Source: Clostridia bacterium (GTDB lineage Bacteria; Bacillota; Clostridia; Oscillospirales; CAG-272). From it: a stretch of 8,536 nt of DNA. The notes beneath the pieces are model-generated. The model was not told the origin of the DNA. It did not search any database and worked only from the letters and a program-made list of their open reading frames with translations. Where the stretch lies: assembly GCA_017461825.1 (NCBI GenBank), contig JAFTXB010000147.1, forward strand, positions 1 to 8,536, given 5' to 3'. The position numbers and the translations under genes were made by a program. Below are positions 1 to 7,400 of the stretch, one piece after another. Numbering within the stretch: position 1 is the first letter of the stretch; each line of letters starts with the position of its first letter.

Positions 1-157
1 ACCAAAGCAAAAGCCCCGAATACGTGCCGCAAAGGAATACAGACAAAACAATCTTTGTCAATTGCTGATGATTGAATATCCAGCGGTAAAGCTTGTTCAT
101 AAAAGTCTCTTTATATTGCTGTTCGGGCTTACAATCAAACGTGCTGTGTTGATCCAT
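1..157 (-). CDS. Unknown protein, N-terminal fragment (runs off left edge)
   Basis: An open frame of 52 codons runs leftward from an ATG at 155-157 to the window edge without a stop. The start is well supported: an AAGGAGG Shine-Dalgarno (complement of 164-170) lies 6 nt upstream. The visible protein begins MDQHSTFDCKPEQQ. Residues 1-32 are polar, and residues 35-52 are hydrophobic (KIVLSVFLCGTYSGLLLW), which could be the first membrane segment or signal anchor of a small membrane protein. I do not recognise the family. It follows the 134-residue gene on the same strand with a 53-nt gap that contains a 24-bp repeat and no clear promoter, so co-transcription with the upstream genes is plausible. 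The strong ribosome binding site makes it likely to be a real gene; its function is unknown. Confidence 0.65.
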   Translation of the reverse strand, partial: MDQHSTFDCKPEQQYKETFMNKLYRWIFNHQQLTKIVLSVFLCGTYSGLLLW

Positions 158-175
158 CACTGACCTCCTTATTTA

Positions 176-199
176 AAAAAGTTCTGAAAAGGGAAGGGG
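176..199 (+). repeat. 24-bp intergenic direct repeat, copy 1
   Basis: This copy is identical over 24 bp to 653-676. It starts with AAAAAGTTCTGAAAAGGG and ends with AAGGGG. It sits in the short gap between the left-edge gene and the 134-residue gene. On the transcribed (minus) strand it directly follows the stop codon of that gene and reads CCCCTTCCCTTTTCAGAAC then a T-run. Unlike copy 2, it has no adjoining hairpin. Confidence 0.8.
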
Positions 200-210
200 G
201 TTTTGGTTTC

Positions 211-615
211 TTATTTGATAATGCGGTAGAGCCAAGACAGTTTTCCCGTAAATTGTTCATAGGCTTTTACGTCGGAAATGATGTGGCTTAATTTTTGCAT
301 AAAGGCTTTTGCACCTGCCGATTTCCAGTTCTTTTTGGTGGAACAGAAGACAAAGTCATTTCCGTCTACTTTGCATTGAAGCCATAGATTTCCGCTTCCA
401 ATGCCAAATTCTGCAACTTGAAAACTATCATACGATATTTCTTTTTCAACGCCTAATTTGTCGTTGATCAGCGTGATGGTAGATTCATTTAGTCTTAACC
501 AATAAGAAGTCCATGTACCTCCCGGAACAATTGCATTTTGCATACCAAGAACGATCAAAAAAGAATTATCATTGTTTAGACCGTATGCTTGCTGGAATTC
601 CTCTAATTTGCTCAT
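211..615 (-). CDS. Hypothetical protein, 134 aa, possible PH-like fold
   Basis: The chosen start is the ATG at 613-615, because an AAGGAGA Shine-Dalgarno (complement of 624-630) lies 8 nt upstream. The frame stays open to an ATG at 744, but that extension would translate the intergenic hairpin and repeat and overlap the lysS stop, so it is rejected. The product (MSKLEEFQQAYGLNN...) has no signal peptide or membrane segment. Residues 17-90 alternate hydrophobic and polar residues as in a beta-sandwich or barrel (for example STITLINDKLG, NLWLQCKVDGNDFVFCS), followed by an amphipathic helix at about 97-120 (AGAKAFMQKLSHIISDVKAYE). Strands followed by a C-terminal helix resemble bacterial PH-like domains, but this rests on pattern alone. 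It is the second gene of a minus-strand run after lysS (gap 125 nt). No convincing promoter is seen, so it may be read through from lysS. Function unknown. Confidence 0.78.
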   Translation of the reverse strand: MSKLEEFQQAYGLNNDNSFLIVLGMQNAIVPGGTWTSYWLRLNESTITLINDKLGVEKEISYDSFQVAEFGIGSGNLWLQCKVDGNDFVFCSTKKNWKSAGAKAFMQKLSHIISDVKAYEQFTGKLSWLYRIIK

Positions 616-652
616 TTTGAAAATCTCCTTTTGAAAGTATAAATTTGTTTTT

Positions 653-676
653 AAAAAGTTCTGAAAAGGGAAGGGG
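653..676 (+). repeat. 24-bp intergenic direct repeat, copy 2
   Basis: Exact 24-bp match to 176-199. Here it is joined directly to a perfect hairpin (678-721), giving a compound unit. A diverged relative appears on the opposite strand at 8160-8179, where AAAGTTTTGA is followed at once by GGGGTGTGGG. In copy 2 the corresponding AAAGTTCTGA and GGGGTGTGGG blocks are separated by 8 extra bases. This suggests a dispersed repeat family. Confidence 0.8.
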
Positions 677-677
677 T

Positions 678-721
678 GTGGGGGAGGGGAAAACGCTTTC
701 AAGAGTTTTCCCCTCCCCCAC
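678..721 (-). terminator. Perfect 17-bp hairpin downstream of lysS (repeat or terminator)
   Basis: The arms GTGGGGGAGGGGAAAAC (678-694) and GTTTTCCCCTCCCCCAC (705-721) are exact reverse complements with a 10-nt loop. It begins about 20 nt past the lysS stop and would stop or stabilise that transcript. On the minus strand it is followed by ACACCCCTTCCC rather than an immediate T-run; the nearest T-runs are TTTT and then TTTTT some 12-27 nt further on. It is therefore not a canonical intrinsic terminator. Its fusion to the 24-bp repeat makes a dispersed palindromic repeat the best alternative label. Confidence 0.7.
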
Positions 722-740
722 GACCTTTTCATTTCATATC

Positions 741-2795
741 TCAATGAATTGCCGTACCTTCGGGGACGCAGTCGTCGACGAAGATGACCTGACAGCCGCA
801 GGCGTTGTTGGTTGCGGCGAGGAGCATACCGTTGGAGTTGACGTTACAGATGCGGTTGGGCTTGAGGTTGGCAAGCACGATGATCTTTCTGCCGATCAGC
901 TGCTCGGGCGCGTATTCCTCCTTGATCGAGGACATGATGACACGCTCGCCGATGCCGTCAAACAGCGTGAGTTTGAGGCACGAGTGCGACTTTCTCACAC
1001 CCTCGGCTTTGAGGATCTTGCAAACGCGCAGATCCAGCTTTGCAAAGTCGTCGATCACAACCTGATCCTTGATGGGCTCCACGGGGTCGGGTGTGCGATC
1101 TTTTTCCGCCTCGGGAGCTTCGGGGCAGCAAGCTTCTTCTTCCACGGGCGCGTCGGCTTTGATCTCGTCCTCGGTCTGGGGATAAGAAAAATCAAGCAGA
1201 CCGACGTACTTGTCGGCTTCGATGGCGTAGAGGAAGAGATAGAGACGGGGGCCACGCTCCTTGTCGATGAGCAGCTTGTACACCGTGCGGAAGAACGCGC
1301 CTTGGATGCCTTTGAGCTCCTTGTCGGACATTTCGGTGCCGTAGACAGCCTTGGGGATCGCGTAGAGCTCGGTGTTCAGCTCGTCAAGCGTGTAGCCGCC
1401 CTTTGCAATGTAGGCGTGGAGCAACTCGATCTCCTTCTTTTCTTCCTCGGTCAGCGCGTTGTAGACCTCCCAGTTGCGGGTCGCGCGCAGGCGGTTGACC
1501 TGATCGGGCGCGCATTGCTCCAGCCAGAACTTCGCGCGATCCAAGCGGTCGGCAAACTGCTCTGCCTTGTAGGGCGTGCCGATCTTTTCAAACACGGTCT
1601 CGAGCATCGGAACGTTGAAGTTGACGATCGAGCCGAGCTGAACGAGGAGCGACATGGGAACGGTTTCAACCGTTCTGCCGTCGATCTGACAGAGGTACAT
1701 GATGTCGGCGATCGCATCGGACGCCTTGCCCTCGCGCGTGTCGGTGAGCATCTTGTCAAATTCAAAATACTGGCGCAGGATACCGTCGTCAAAGCAGATG
1801 TCAAACGCCTTTACAGGGTCGGTCTTGGCGTAGAGCCACAGCAGGACCTCGGGCTGATAAAGCTTCAAAAGCGTTTCGGGCGTGAGATTGAGACCCGACG
1901 AGCTTGACATTTTGCCGGTCATGCCCTTGATGCCGATGAATTCATAGCCCTGATAGATGGGCGCATCGTGACCGAACACCTTTTTGGCGATCAGCTTGGA
2001 GTTGTTGTAGGAGCCGGTGGGGGCAGAGTGATCCTTTCCGCCGGGCTCAAAGTCAACGTTCTCGTATCTCCAGCGCATTGCCCAGTCAACCTTCCAGCCA
2101 AGCTTGCAGTTGAAATTGGTAAGGAAGTTGAAGTGCCCCGCGTGACCGCAACGGCAGGTGTAGTCTGCCTCGGTGCCGTCCTCGGAGAATTTTGTGATGG
2201 TGGTAAAGTCGGTGTGGCACGCGGGGCAGAAGATGCTCACGGGGCTGTACGCAGCCTTTTCTGCATCGTGCTCGGCGCGTCTCTCCTCCTCGGATTTGGT
2301 GGTGTCTTTGGTCTTGAAGGAATCGAGAATTTCAAAGATCTCGTCTCTCTTTTGGATCGCTTCGATCACGTCCTTCATATACTTGCCCGAGCGGTACATA
2401 TCCGCCTGATAGCGGCAGTCAAGCTCGATGCCAAAGGGCTCGATTCCCTTGAGAAATTCTTCCTCAAAGTGCTTGGCGTAGTTTTCGTGACAGCCCCAGG
2501 GGTCGGGAATGTCAACGTAGGGGCAGCCGATATATTTGTCGTAGCTGTTGCCGACAACAGCCTGCACGTTTGCGGGGATCTTGCGGCAACGGTCAAACTC
2601 GTCCCACGAGATGAGAAGTCTCGCTTTTTTGCCCTTTTTTTGCAGGGATTTTACCACGAACAGGGGGGTAGCCAAGTCGCGGAAGTTGCCGATGTGGACC
2701 GAGCCCGAGGGGCTGACACCTGCGGCACAGACGTATTCTTCCTTGTCGGGATGTTTGTCAATGATTCGCTGAGCGATTTCTTCTGACCAATGCAT
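741..2795 (-). CDS. lysS: Class I lysyl-tRNA synthetase with C-terminal tRNA-binding domain
   Basis: This cytosolic enzyme charges tRNA-Lys with lysine using ATP. The 684-residue product is a class I synthetase, not the usual bacterial class II LysRS. It has the Rossmann HIGH-type motif HIGN at 34-37 within GVSPSGSVHIGN, and the KMSKS-type loop KMSSSSG at 295-301. It also has the LysRS1-specific core (VDWAMRWRY, then FEPGGKDHSAPTGSY, about 237-263). A zinc-like cysteine set, C190/C193 and C214/C216, lies in an insertion. Residues about 330-530 match the all-helical anticodon-binding part. An acidic, Pro-rich linker (about 541-578) leads to an EMAPII/Trbp111-like OB-fold at about 581-684 (IDDFAKLDLRVCKILKAEGV and ANLKPNRICNVNSNGM). 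Class I LysRS is usually near 500-550 residues, so the appended domain explains the length. The start ATG has a GTGAGGT ribosome binding site 10 nt upstream and a strong promoter. All catalytic motifs are intact. Confidence 0.97.
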   Translation of the reverse strand: MHWSEEIAQRIIDKHPDKEEYVCAAGVSPSGSVHIGNFRDLATPLFVVKSLQKKGKKARLLISWDEFDRCRKIPANVQAVVGNSYDKYIGCPYVDIPDPWGCHENYAKHFEEEFLKGIEPFGIELDCRYQADMYRSGKYMKDVIEAIQKRDEIFEILDSFKTKDTTKSEEERRAEHDAEKAAYSPVSIFCPACHTDFTTITKFSEDGTEADYTCRCGHAGHFNFLTNFNCKLGWKVDWAMRWRYENVDFEPGGKDHSAPTGSYNNSKLIAKKVFGHDAPIYQGYEFIGIKGMTGKMSSSSGLNLTPETLLKLYQPEVLLWLYAKTDPVKAFDICFDDGILRQYFEFDKMLTDTREGKASDAIADIMYLCQIDGRTVETVPMSLLVQLGSIVNFNVPMLETVFEKIGTPYKAEQFADRLDRAKFWLEQCAPDQVNRLRATRNWEVYNALTEEEKKEIELLHAYIAKGGYTLDELNTELYAIPKAVYGTEMSDKELKGIQGAFFRTVYKLLIDKERGPRLYLFLYAIEADKYVGLLDFSYPQTEDEIKADAPVEEEACCPEAPEAEKDRTPDPVEPIKDQVVIDDFAKLDLRVCKILKAEGVRKSHSCLKLTLFDGIGERVIMSSIKEEYAPEQLIGRKIIVLANLKPNRICNVNSNGMLLAATNNACGCQVIFVDDCVPEGTAIH

Positions 2796-2843
2796 AACGC
2801 AAAAACCTCACTTTGTTTTCTAAAAGTTATTCTATAATATTAT

Positions 2844-2872
2844 ATCATACCATATCTTTGCTAAAATGTCAA
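2844..2872 (-). promoter_or_regulatory. Sigma-A promoter of lysS
   Basis: On the minus strand there is a perfect -35 TTGACA (complement of 2867-2872), a 17-nt spacer, and -10 TATGAT (complement of 2844-2849) preceded by TGG, an extended -10. Transcription would start near 2837, giving a leader of only about 40 nt before the lysS ATG. That is too short for a T-box or riboswitch, so none is proposed. Confidence 0.85.
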
Positions 2873-2943
2873 CCATAAAAAGAGATTTTTCAATTTTTCG
2901 GATATAATAAATAAAAAAGCGAAATTCTTTATTTTTATAGATC

Positions 2944-2985
2944 ATAGTCGATAAAACCGAATATTTTGTGTTGACTTTCGACTAT
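2944..2985. promoter_or_regulatory. Inverted repeat / TYGACT half-sites, putative operator of the ATPase gene
   Basis: ATAGTCGA (2944-2951) and TCGACTAT (2978-2985) are exact inverted copies separated by 26 nt. Two more flanking bases match after one mismatch. A further half-site, TTGACT (2971-2976), forms a tandem pair with TCGACT (2978-2983), 7 bp apart. The tandem pair covers the -35 and the start of the promoter spacer, and the inverted copy lies about 20 bp upstream. This layout suits a dimeric repressor or looping regulator, but the regulator is unknown. Confidence 0.5.
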
Positions 2986-2999
2986 AATCGTGATATAAT
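2971..2999 (+). promoter_or_regulatory. Sigma-A promoter of the AAA_14-type ATPase gene
   Basis: -35 TTGACT (2971-2976), 17-nt spacer, -10 TATAAT (2994-2999) with an upstream TGA, an extended -10. Transcription would start near 3006, downstream of the in-frame ATG at 2968. This excludes that ATG and supports a start at 3031. A second TATAAT at 2983-2988 lacks a correctly spaced -35. Confidence 0.85.
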
Positions 3000-3030
3000 A
3001 GTGGTATCTGAGCTGAAAGGGGCGATAGAT

Positions 3031-4260
3031 ATGATGATCAAGAGAGAAAGCTATTTGTCACAAATCAGACCTTTTATTGATAAAAGCGAGCTTGTTAAGG
3101 TCATTGTGGGCGTAAGACGCAGCGGAAAGTCCATTATGCTGGAGCTTATCAAGGAGGAATTGAGGGAAAAGAACGTGCCGGAGGCGCGGATGATCTGTAT
3201 CAACCTTGAGGACATGAATTATTCAAGTCTTACCAATGCGGAGGCGCTGCACGGTTATTTGAAAAGCAAGATCGATGAAATGGACGGTCGAGCATATGTT
3301 TTCCTTGACGAGATACAGGAAGTGAAGGATTGGGAAAAGTGCGTAAATTCCTTGCGTGTCAATTCGGATGCGGATATCTATATTACGGGCTCCAATGCGA
3401 AAATGCTTTCGGGTGAATACGCTACCCTGCTGTCGGGAAGATACGTGGAGTTTACCGTATACCCGTTTTCGTTTTCCGAGTATTGCGAGGCAAGACGTGC
3501 GGACGGCGAAAACAAGGGGGTGGGCGAGTATTTTACCGAGTACGTAAAATACGGCGGATTACCGTTCCTTGCAACGACGCAACTGGACGAGCGAGCAAAG
3601 ACACAGTATCTCAAGGACATTTACGCCTCGGTCGTGATCAAGGATATCGTGAAAAGAAATAAGCTTCGCGACGTAGATCTGCTTGAACGTATCATAGCCT
3701 ACGTTGCTGCTAACATCGGCCGAACCTTTTCCTCAAACAGCATTGCGGCATATTTCAAAAATGAAAAACGAACCGTTTCGGTGGATACGATCATCAATTA
3801 TTTGAATTGCTGCGAGAAAGCGTTTTTGATCCATAAGATCAGCCGTATGAATCTTGAAGGCAAGGAAATTTTACAGATCAATGAAAAATACTATCTTGCC
3901 GACCACGGTCTCAGACAAGCCACTTACGGCAACAATCAACGGGATATTGAGCTGATTCTTGAGAATATCGTTTGCCTGGAATTGCTTCGACTTGGATATA
4001 AGGTTACAATCGGCAAGAACGGAACGAGGGAGATCGATTTTGTTTGCGACAGGGACGGAAAACGTATTTACGTTCAAGTGTGCTACTATTTGTCTTCCGA
4101 AAAGACCGAGGAACGCGAATTTGGCGCATATGCGGATATTAAAGATAATTATCCCAAATATGTTGTTTCAATGGATGAATTTGATATGAGCAGAAACGGC
4201 ATTATCCATATGAATATCCGAGATTTCCTTTTGAACTTTCAAAAGTTATCAAAAAATTAA
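3031..4260 (+). CDS. AAA_14/DUF4143-family ATP-binding protein
   Basis: The 409-residue product is a P-loop ATPase of the AAA_14 plus DUF4143 type, a widespread but functionally obscure family in anaerobes and archaea. In order it shows Walker A GVRRSGKS (27-34), Walker B YVFLDE (89-94), and the family signature TGSNAKMLSGEYATLLSGRY (119-138), then YPFSFSEY. A DUF4143 region follows (about 195-300). The C-terminal module resembles a PD-(D/E)XK nuclease fold: E311 in LEN, D336 in REIDFV, and Q349 in YVQVCY. The lysine expected two residues after Q349 is Cys, so nuclease activity is doubtful. The start at 3031 has GAAAGGGG 8 nt upstream; ATG 3034 is possible, and ATG 2968 lies upstream of the promoter. 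Unlike nifJ, it uses TTA and TCA codons and is less GC-rich, consistent with acquisition or low expression. It is a single-gene unit; I see no clear terminator. Confidence 0.93.
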   Translation: MMIKRESYLSQIRPFIDKSELVKVIVGVRRSGKSIMLELIKEELREKNVPEARMICINLEDMNYSSLTNAEALHGYLKSKIDEMDGRAYVFLDEIQEVKDWEKCVNSLRVNSDADIYITGSNAKMLSGEYATLLSGRYVEFTVYPFSFSEYCEARRADGENKGVGEYFTEYVKYGGLPFLATTQLDERAKTQYLKDIYASVVIKDIVKRNKLRDVDLLERIIAYVAANIGRTFSSNSIAAYFKNEKRTVSVDTIINYLNCCEKAFLIHKISRMNLEGKEILQINEKYYLADHGLRQATYGNNQRDIELILENIVCLELLRLGYKVTIGKNGTREIDFVCDRDGKRIYVQVCYYLSSEKTEEREFGAYADIKDNYPKYVVSMDEFDMSRNGIIHMNIRDFLLNFQKLSKN

Positions 4261-4327
4261 CCAAACAGTTTTTTTGAAAATTTCTATTTTTAGCATATTT
4301 TTATCGATGGATTTTTGAGAAAAACCC

Positions 4328-4356
4328 TTTACAATTCGATGGGAATGTGTTATAAT
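4328..4356 (+). promoter_or_regulatory. Sigma-A promoter of nifJ
   Basis: -35 TTTACA (4328-4333), 17-nt spacer, -10 TATAAT (4351-4356) with TGT just upstream, an extended -10. The start would be near 4363, giving a leader of about 40 nt that contains the AGGAGGT ribosome binding site at 4386-4392. I found no Rex-like TTGTTAA-N4-TTAACAA palindrome in 4261-4402. Confidence 0.88.
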
Positions 4357-4402
4357 GTAGGATGGTAAAGAAAATACAAATTCTCAGGAGGTTTATTCAC
4401 TC

Positions 4403-7400
4403 ATGGCAATTGAAAGAAAAAAGATTTCCATGGATGGTAACACAGCCGCGGCGCACGTGTCTTACGCGTTTACCGAGGTTGCTGCCATCTACCCCATCAC
4501 CCCTTCCTCCCCTATGGCGGAAGTGACCGATACCTGGTCTGCTACCGACAAAAACATTTTCGGTGAGCCCGCAAGAAACATTCTCGGCGACACCGTAAAG
4601 GTTATGGAGATGCAGTCCGAGGCAGGTGCCGCAGGTGCCGTTCACGGCTCTCTCGCAGCAGGTGCTCTCACCACTACTTACACCGCATCGCAGGGACTTC
4701 TTTTGATGATCCCCAATATGTATAAGATCGCAGGTGAGCTCCTTCCTTGCGTCATCCACGTATCGGCTCGTTGCGTTGCTTCTCACGCACTCAACATCTT
4801 CGGCGATCACTCCGACGTCTACGCTTGCCGTCAGACCGGTTTCGCTATGATGGCTGAGACCAACCAGCAGGAGATCATGGACCTCGGCGCAGTTGCACAC
4901 CTTGCAACCATCAAGGGCCGCGTTCCGTTCCTCAACTTCTTCGACGGCTTCCGTACCTCCCACGAGGTTCAGAAGATCGAGGCTTGGGACTACAAGGATC
5001 TGGCTGAAATGGTCGATATGGACGCGATCAAGGCATTCCGCTCCCGCGCACTCAACCCCGAGCATCCCGTTCTCCGCGGCTCGGCAGAAAATGGCGACAT
5101 CTTCTTCCAGCACAGAGAGGCTTGCAACCCCTATTATGAGGCTCTTCCCGCAATCGTTGAGGAGTACATGGACAAGGTCAACGCAAAGCTCGGCACCGAT
5201 TATAAGCTGTTCAACTACTACGGCGCTCCCGATGCAGACCGCGTGATCGTTGCTATGGGCTCGGTATGTGACGTTGCTGAGGAAGTGATCGACTACATGC
5301 TCGCAGCAGGCGAGAAGGTAGGTCTTGTAAAGGTTCGTCTGTACAGACCTTTCGTTGCAGAGAAGCTGGCAGCAGCGATCCCCGCAACCGCAAAGAAGAT
5401 CGCTGTTCTTGACAGAACCAAGGAGCCCGGCGCTCTCGGCGAGCCTCTGTATCTCGACGTTGTTTCGGCTTTGGCTACCACCGGCGTGAAGGCTACCGTT
5501 GTCGGCGGCCGCTACGGTCTCGGCTCCAAGGATACCACTCCCGCGTCGATCTTTGCCGTTTACGCAAACCTCGCAAAGGACGAGCCCAAGAACAACTTCA
5601 CCATCGGCATCGTGGACGATCTCACCGGTCACTCCCTTGAGGAGACCGAGGCTCCCGACACCGCAGATGCAGGCACCGTTTCCTGCAAGTTCTGGGGTCT
5701 GGGCGGCGACGGTACGGTCGGTGCGAACAAGAACTCGATCAAGATCATCGGTGACTACACCGACAAATATATTCAGGCGTACTATCAGTACGACTCCAAG
5801 AAGACCAACGGCGTTACCATTTCGCACCTGCGTTTCGGTGACAAGGTGATCAAGTCTCCTTACTACATTACCAAGGCAAACTTCGTAGCTTGCCACGTGC
5901 CCGCTTACATCCTCAAGGGCTACAAGGTAGTCCAGGACGTAAAGCCCGGCGGCACCTTCCTGCTCAACTGCCAGTGGACTGCCGATGAGCTCGACGCTCA
6001 CCTGCCCAACTCTGTCAAGAGCTACATTGCAAAGAACAACATCCAGTTCTACATCATCAACGCAATCGACAAGGCTCGTGAGATCGGTATGGGTAAGAGA
6101 ACCAACACCATTCTCCAGTCGGCATTCTTCAAGCTGGCTAACATCATGCCCATCGACGAGGCTGTTGACCACATGAAGTACATGGCTAAGAAGTCCTACC
6201 TCAAGAAGGGCGAGGCCATCGTTGAAATGAACTACAAGGCAATCGACGCAGGCGTTGACGCAATCGTGAAGGTTGACGTTCCCGCAGCATGGGCAACTCT
6301 CGCTGACGAGGCAGCAGAGGCTCCCGCAACCGGCAAGCGCGCTGATCTCGTGAACTTCATCAACGACATCGTTCGTCCCGTAAACGCTATGAACGGTGAC
6401 GCACTCCCCGTTTCGGCATTCAAGAATTGCGCAGACGGTACCTTCCCGCAGGGCTCGGCAGCATACGAGAAGCGCGGCGTTGCAGTTGACGTTCCCGTAT
6501 GGTACGCAGAGAACTGTATCCAGTGTAACAACTGTGCGTTCGTATGTCCTCACGCAGCGATCCGTCCCTTTGCTATGACCGAGGAGGAGGCAGCTAAGGC
6601 TCCCGCTTCCACCAAGTTCACCGCAAAGCCGGTTATCAAGACCAACTACAAGTTCACCATGGCGATCAGCCCTCTGGACTGCATGGGCTGTACCCTTTGC
6701 GTCAAGGCTTGCCCCGTGACCGTTAAGGCACTCAAGGACGGCAACCCCGAAAAGGCAGCCATCGCTATGACCTCTCAGGCAAGCCAGCTCGATCAGCAGG
6801 CAGCGTTCGACTACGCAGTCGCAAACGTTTCCGAGAAGCCCGAGCTTGTCAACTTCACCGTTAAGGGCAGCCAGTTCAAGCAGCCCCTGCTCGAGTTCTC
6901 CGGCTCTTGCGCAGGCTGTGCAGAGACCTCTTACGCCCGTCTCGTTACCCAGCTCTTCGGTGAGAGAATGTATATCTCCAACGCAACCGGATGCTCCTCC
7001 ATTTGGGGTGGTTCGGCTCCCGCAACTCCTTACACCGTAAACCGCGAGAGCGGCCGCGGTCCCGCTTGGGGTAACTCTCTGTTCGAGGACAACGCAGAGC
7101 ACGGTCTCGGTATCGCCCTCGGTCAGAAGACCATCCGCGACAGACTCATCGGCAAGGTAAAGGAAATGGCAGCCTCCGACAAGGCAAGCGCAGAGTTCAA
7201 GGCAGCAGCCGAGAACTACCTCGCAACCGCTGAGGACGGCGAAAAGAACACCGCCGCTACCAAGGCACTCGTTGCAGAGCTTGAAAAGGCAGCAGCACAG
7301 GGTTGCCCCACAGCTCCCGCGATCCTCGCTGAGAAGGATTACCTCTCCAAGAAGTCGGTATGGATCTTCGGTGGTGACGGTTGGGCATACGACATCGGCT

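Noticed and set aside
616..744. N-terminal 43-residue extension of the 134-aa protein
   Set aside because: It would translate the hairpin and repeat and overlap the lysS stop. The ATG at 615 has a good Shine-Dalgarno.
645..2786. Long plus-strand frames (645-1907 and 1968-2786) over lysS
   Set aside because: They are mirror frames in codon register with a well-identified synthetase gene. They have no recognisable domain, and the first begins inside the intergenic repeat.
2796..2843. T-box or lysine riboswitch upstream of lysS
   Set aside because: The predicted leader is about 40 nt, too short for either, and no specifier or antiterminator features are visible.
2909..2934. AT-only hairpin AAATAAA/TTTATTT between lysS and the ATPase gene
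   Set aside because: Seven A-T pairs in a very AT-rich spacer are expected by chance, and no terminator role fits between divergent promoters.
2968..3030. Upstream ATG extension of the ATPase by 21 residues
   Set aside because: The ATG precedes the -35 box of a near-perfect promoter and has no ribosome binding site, while 3031 has one with correct spacing.
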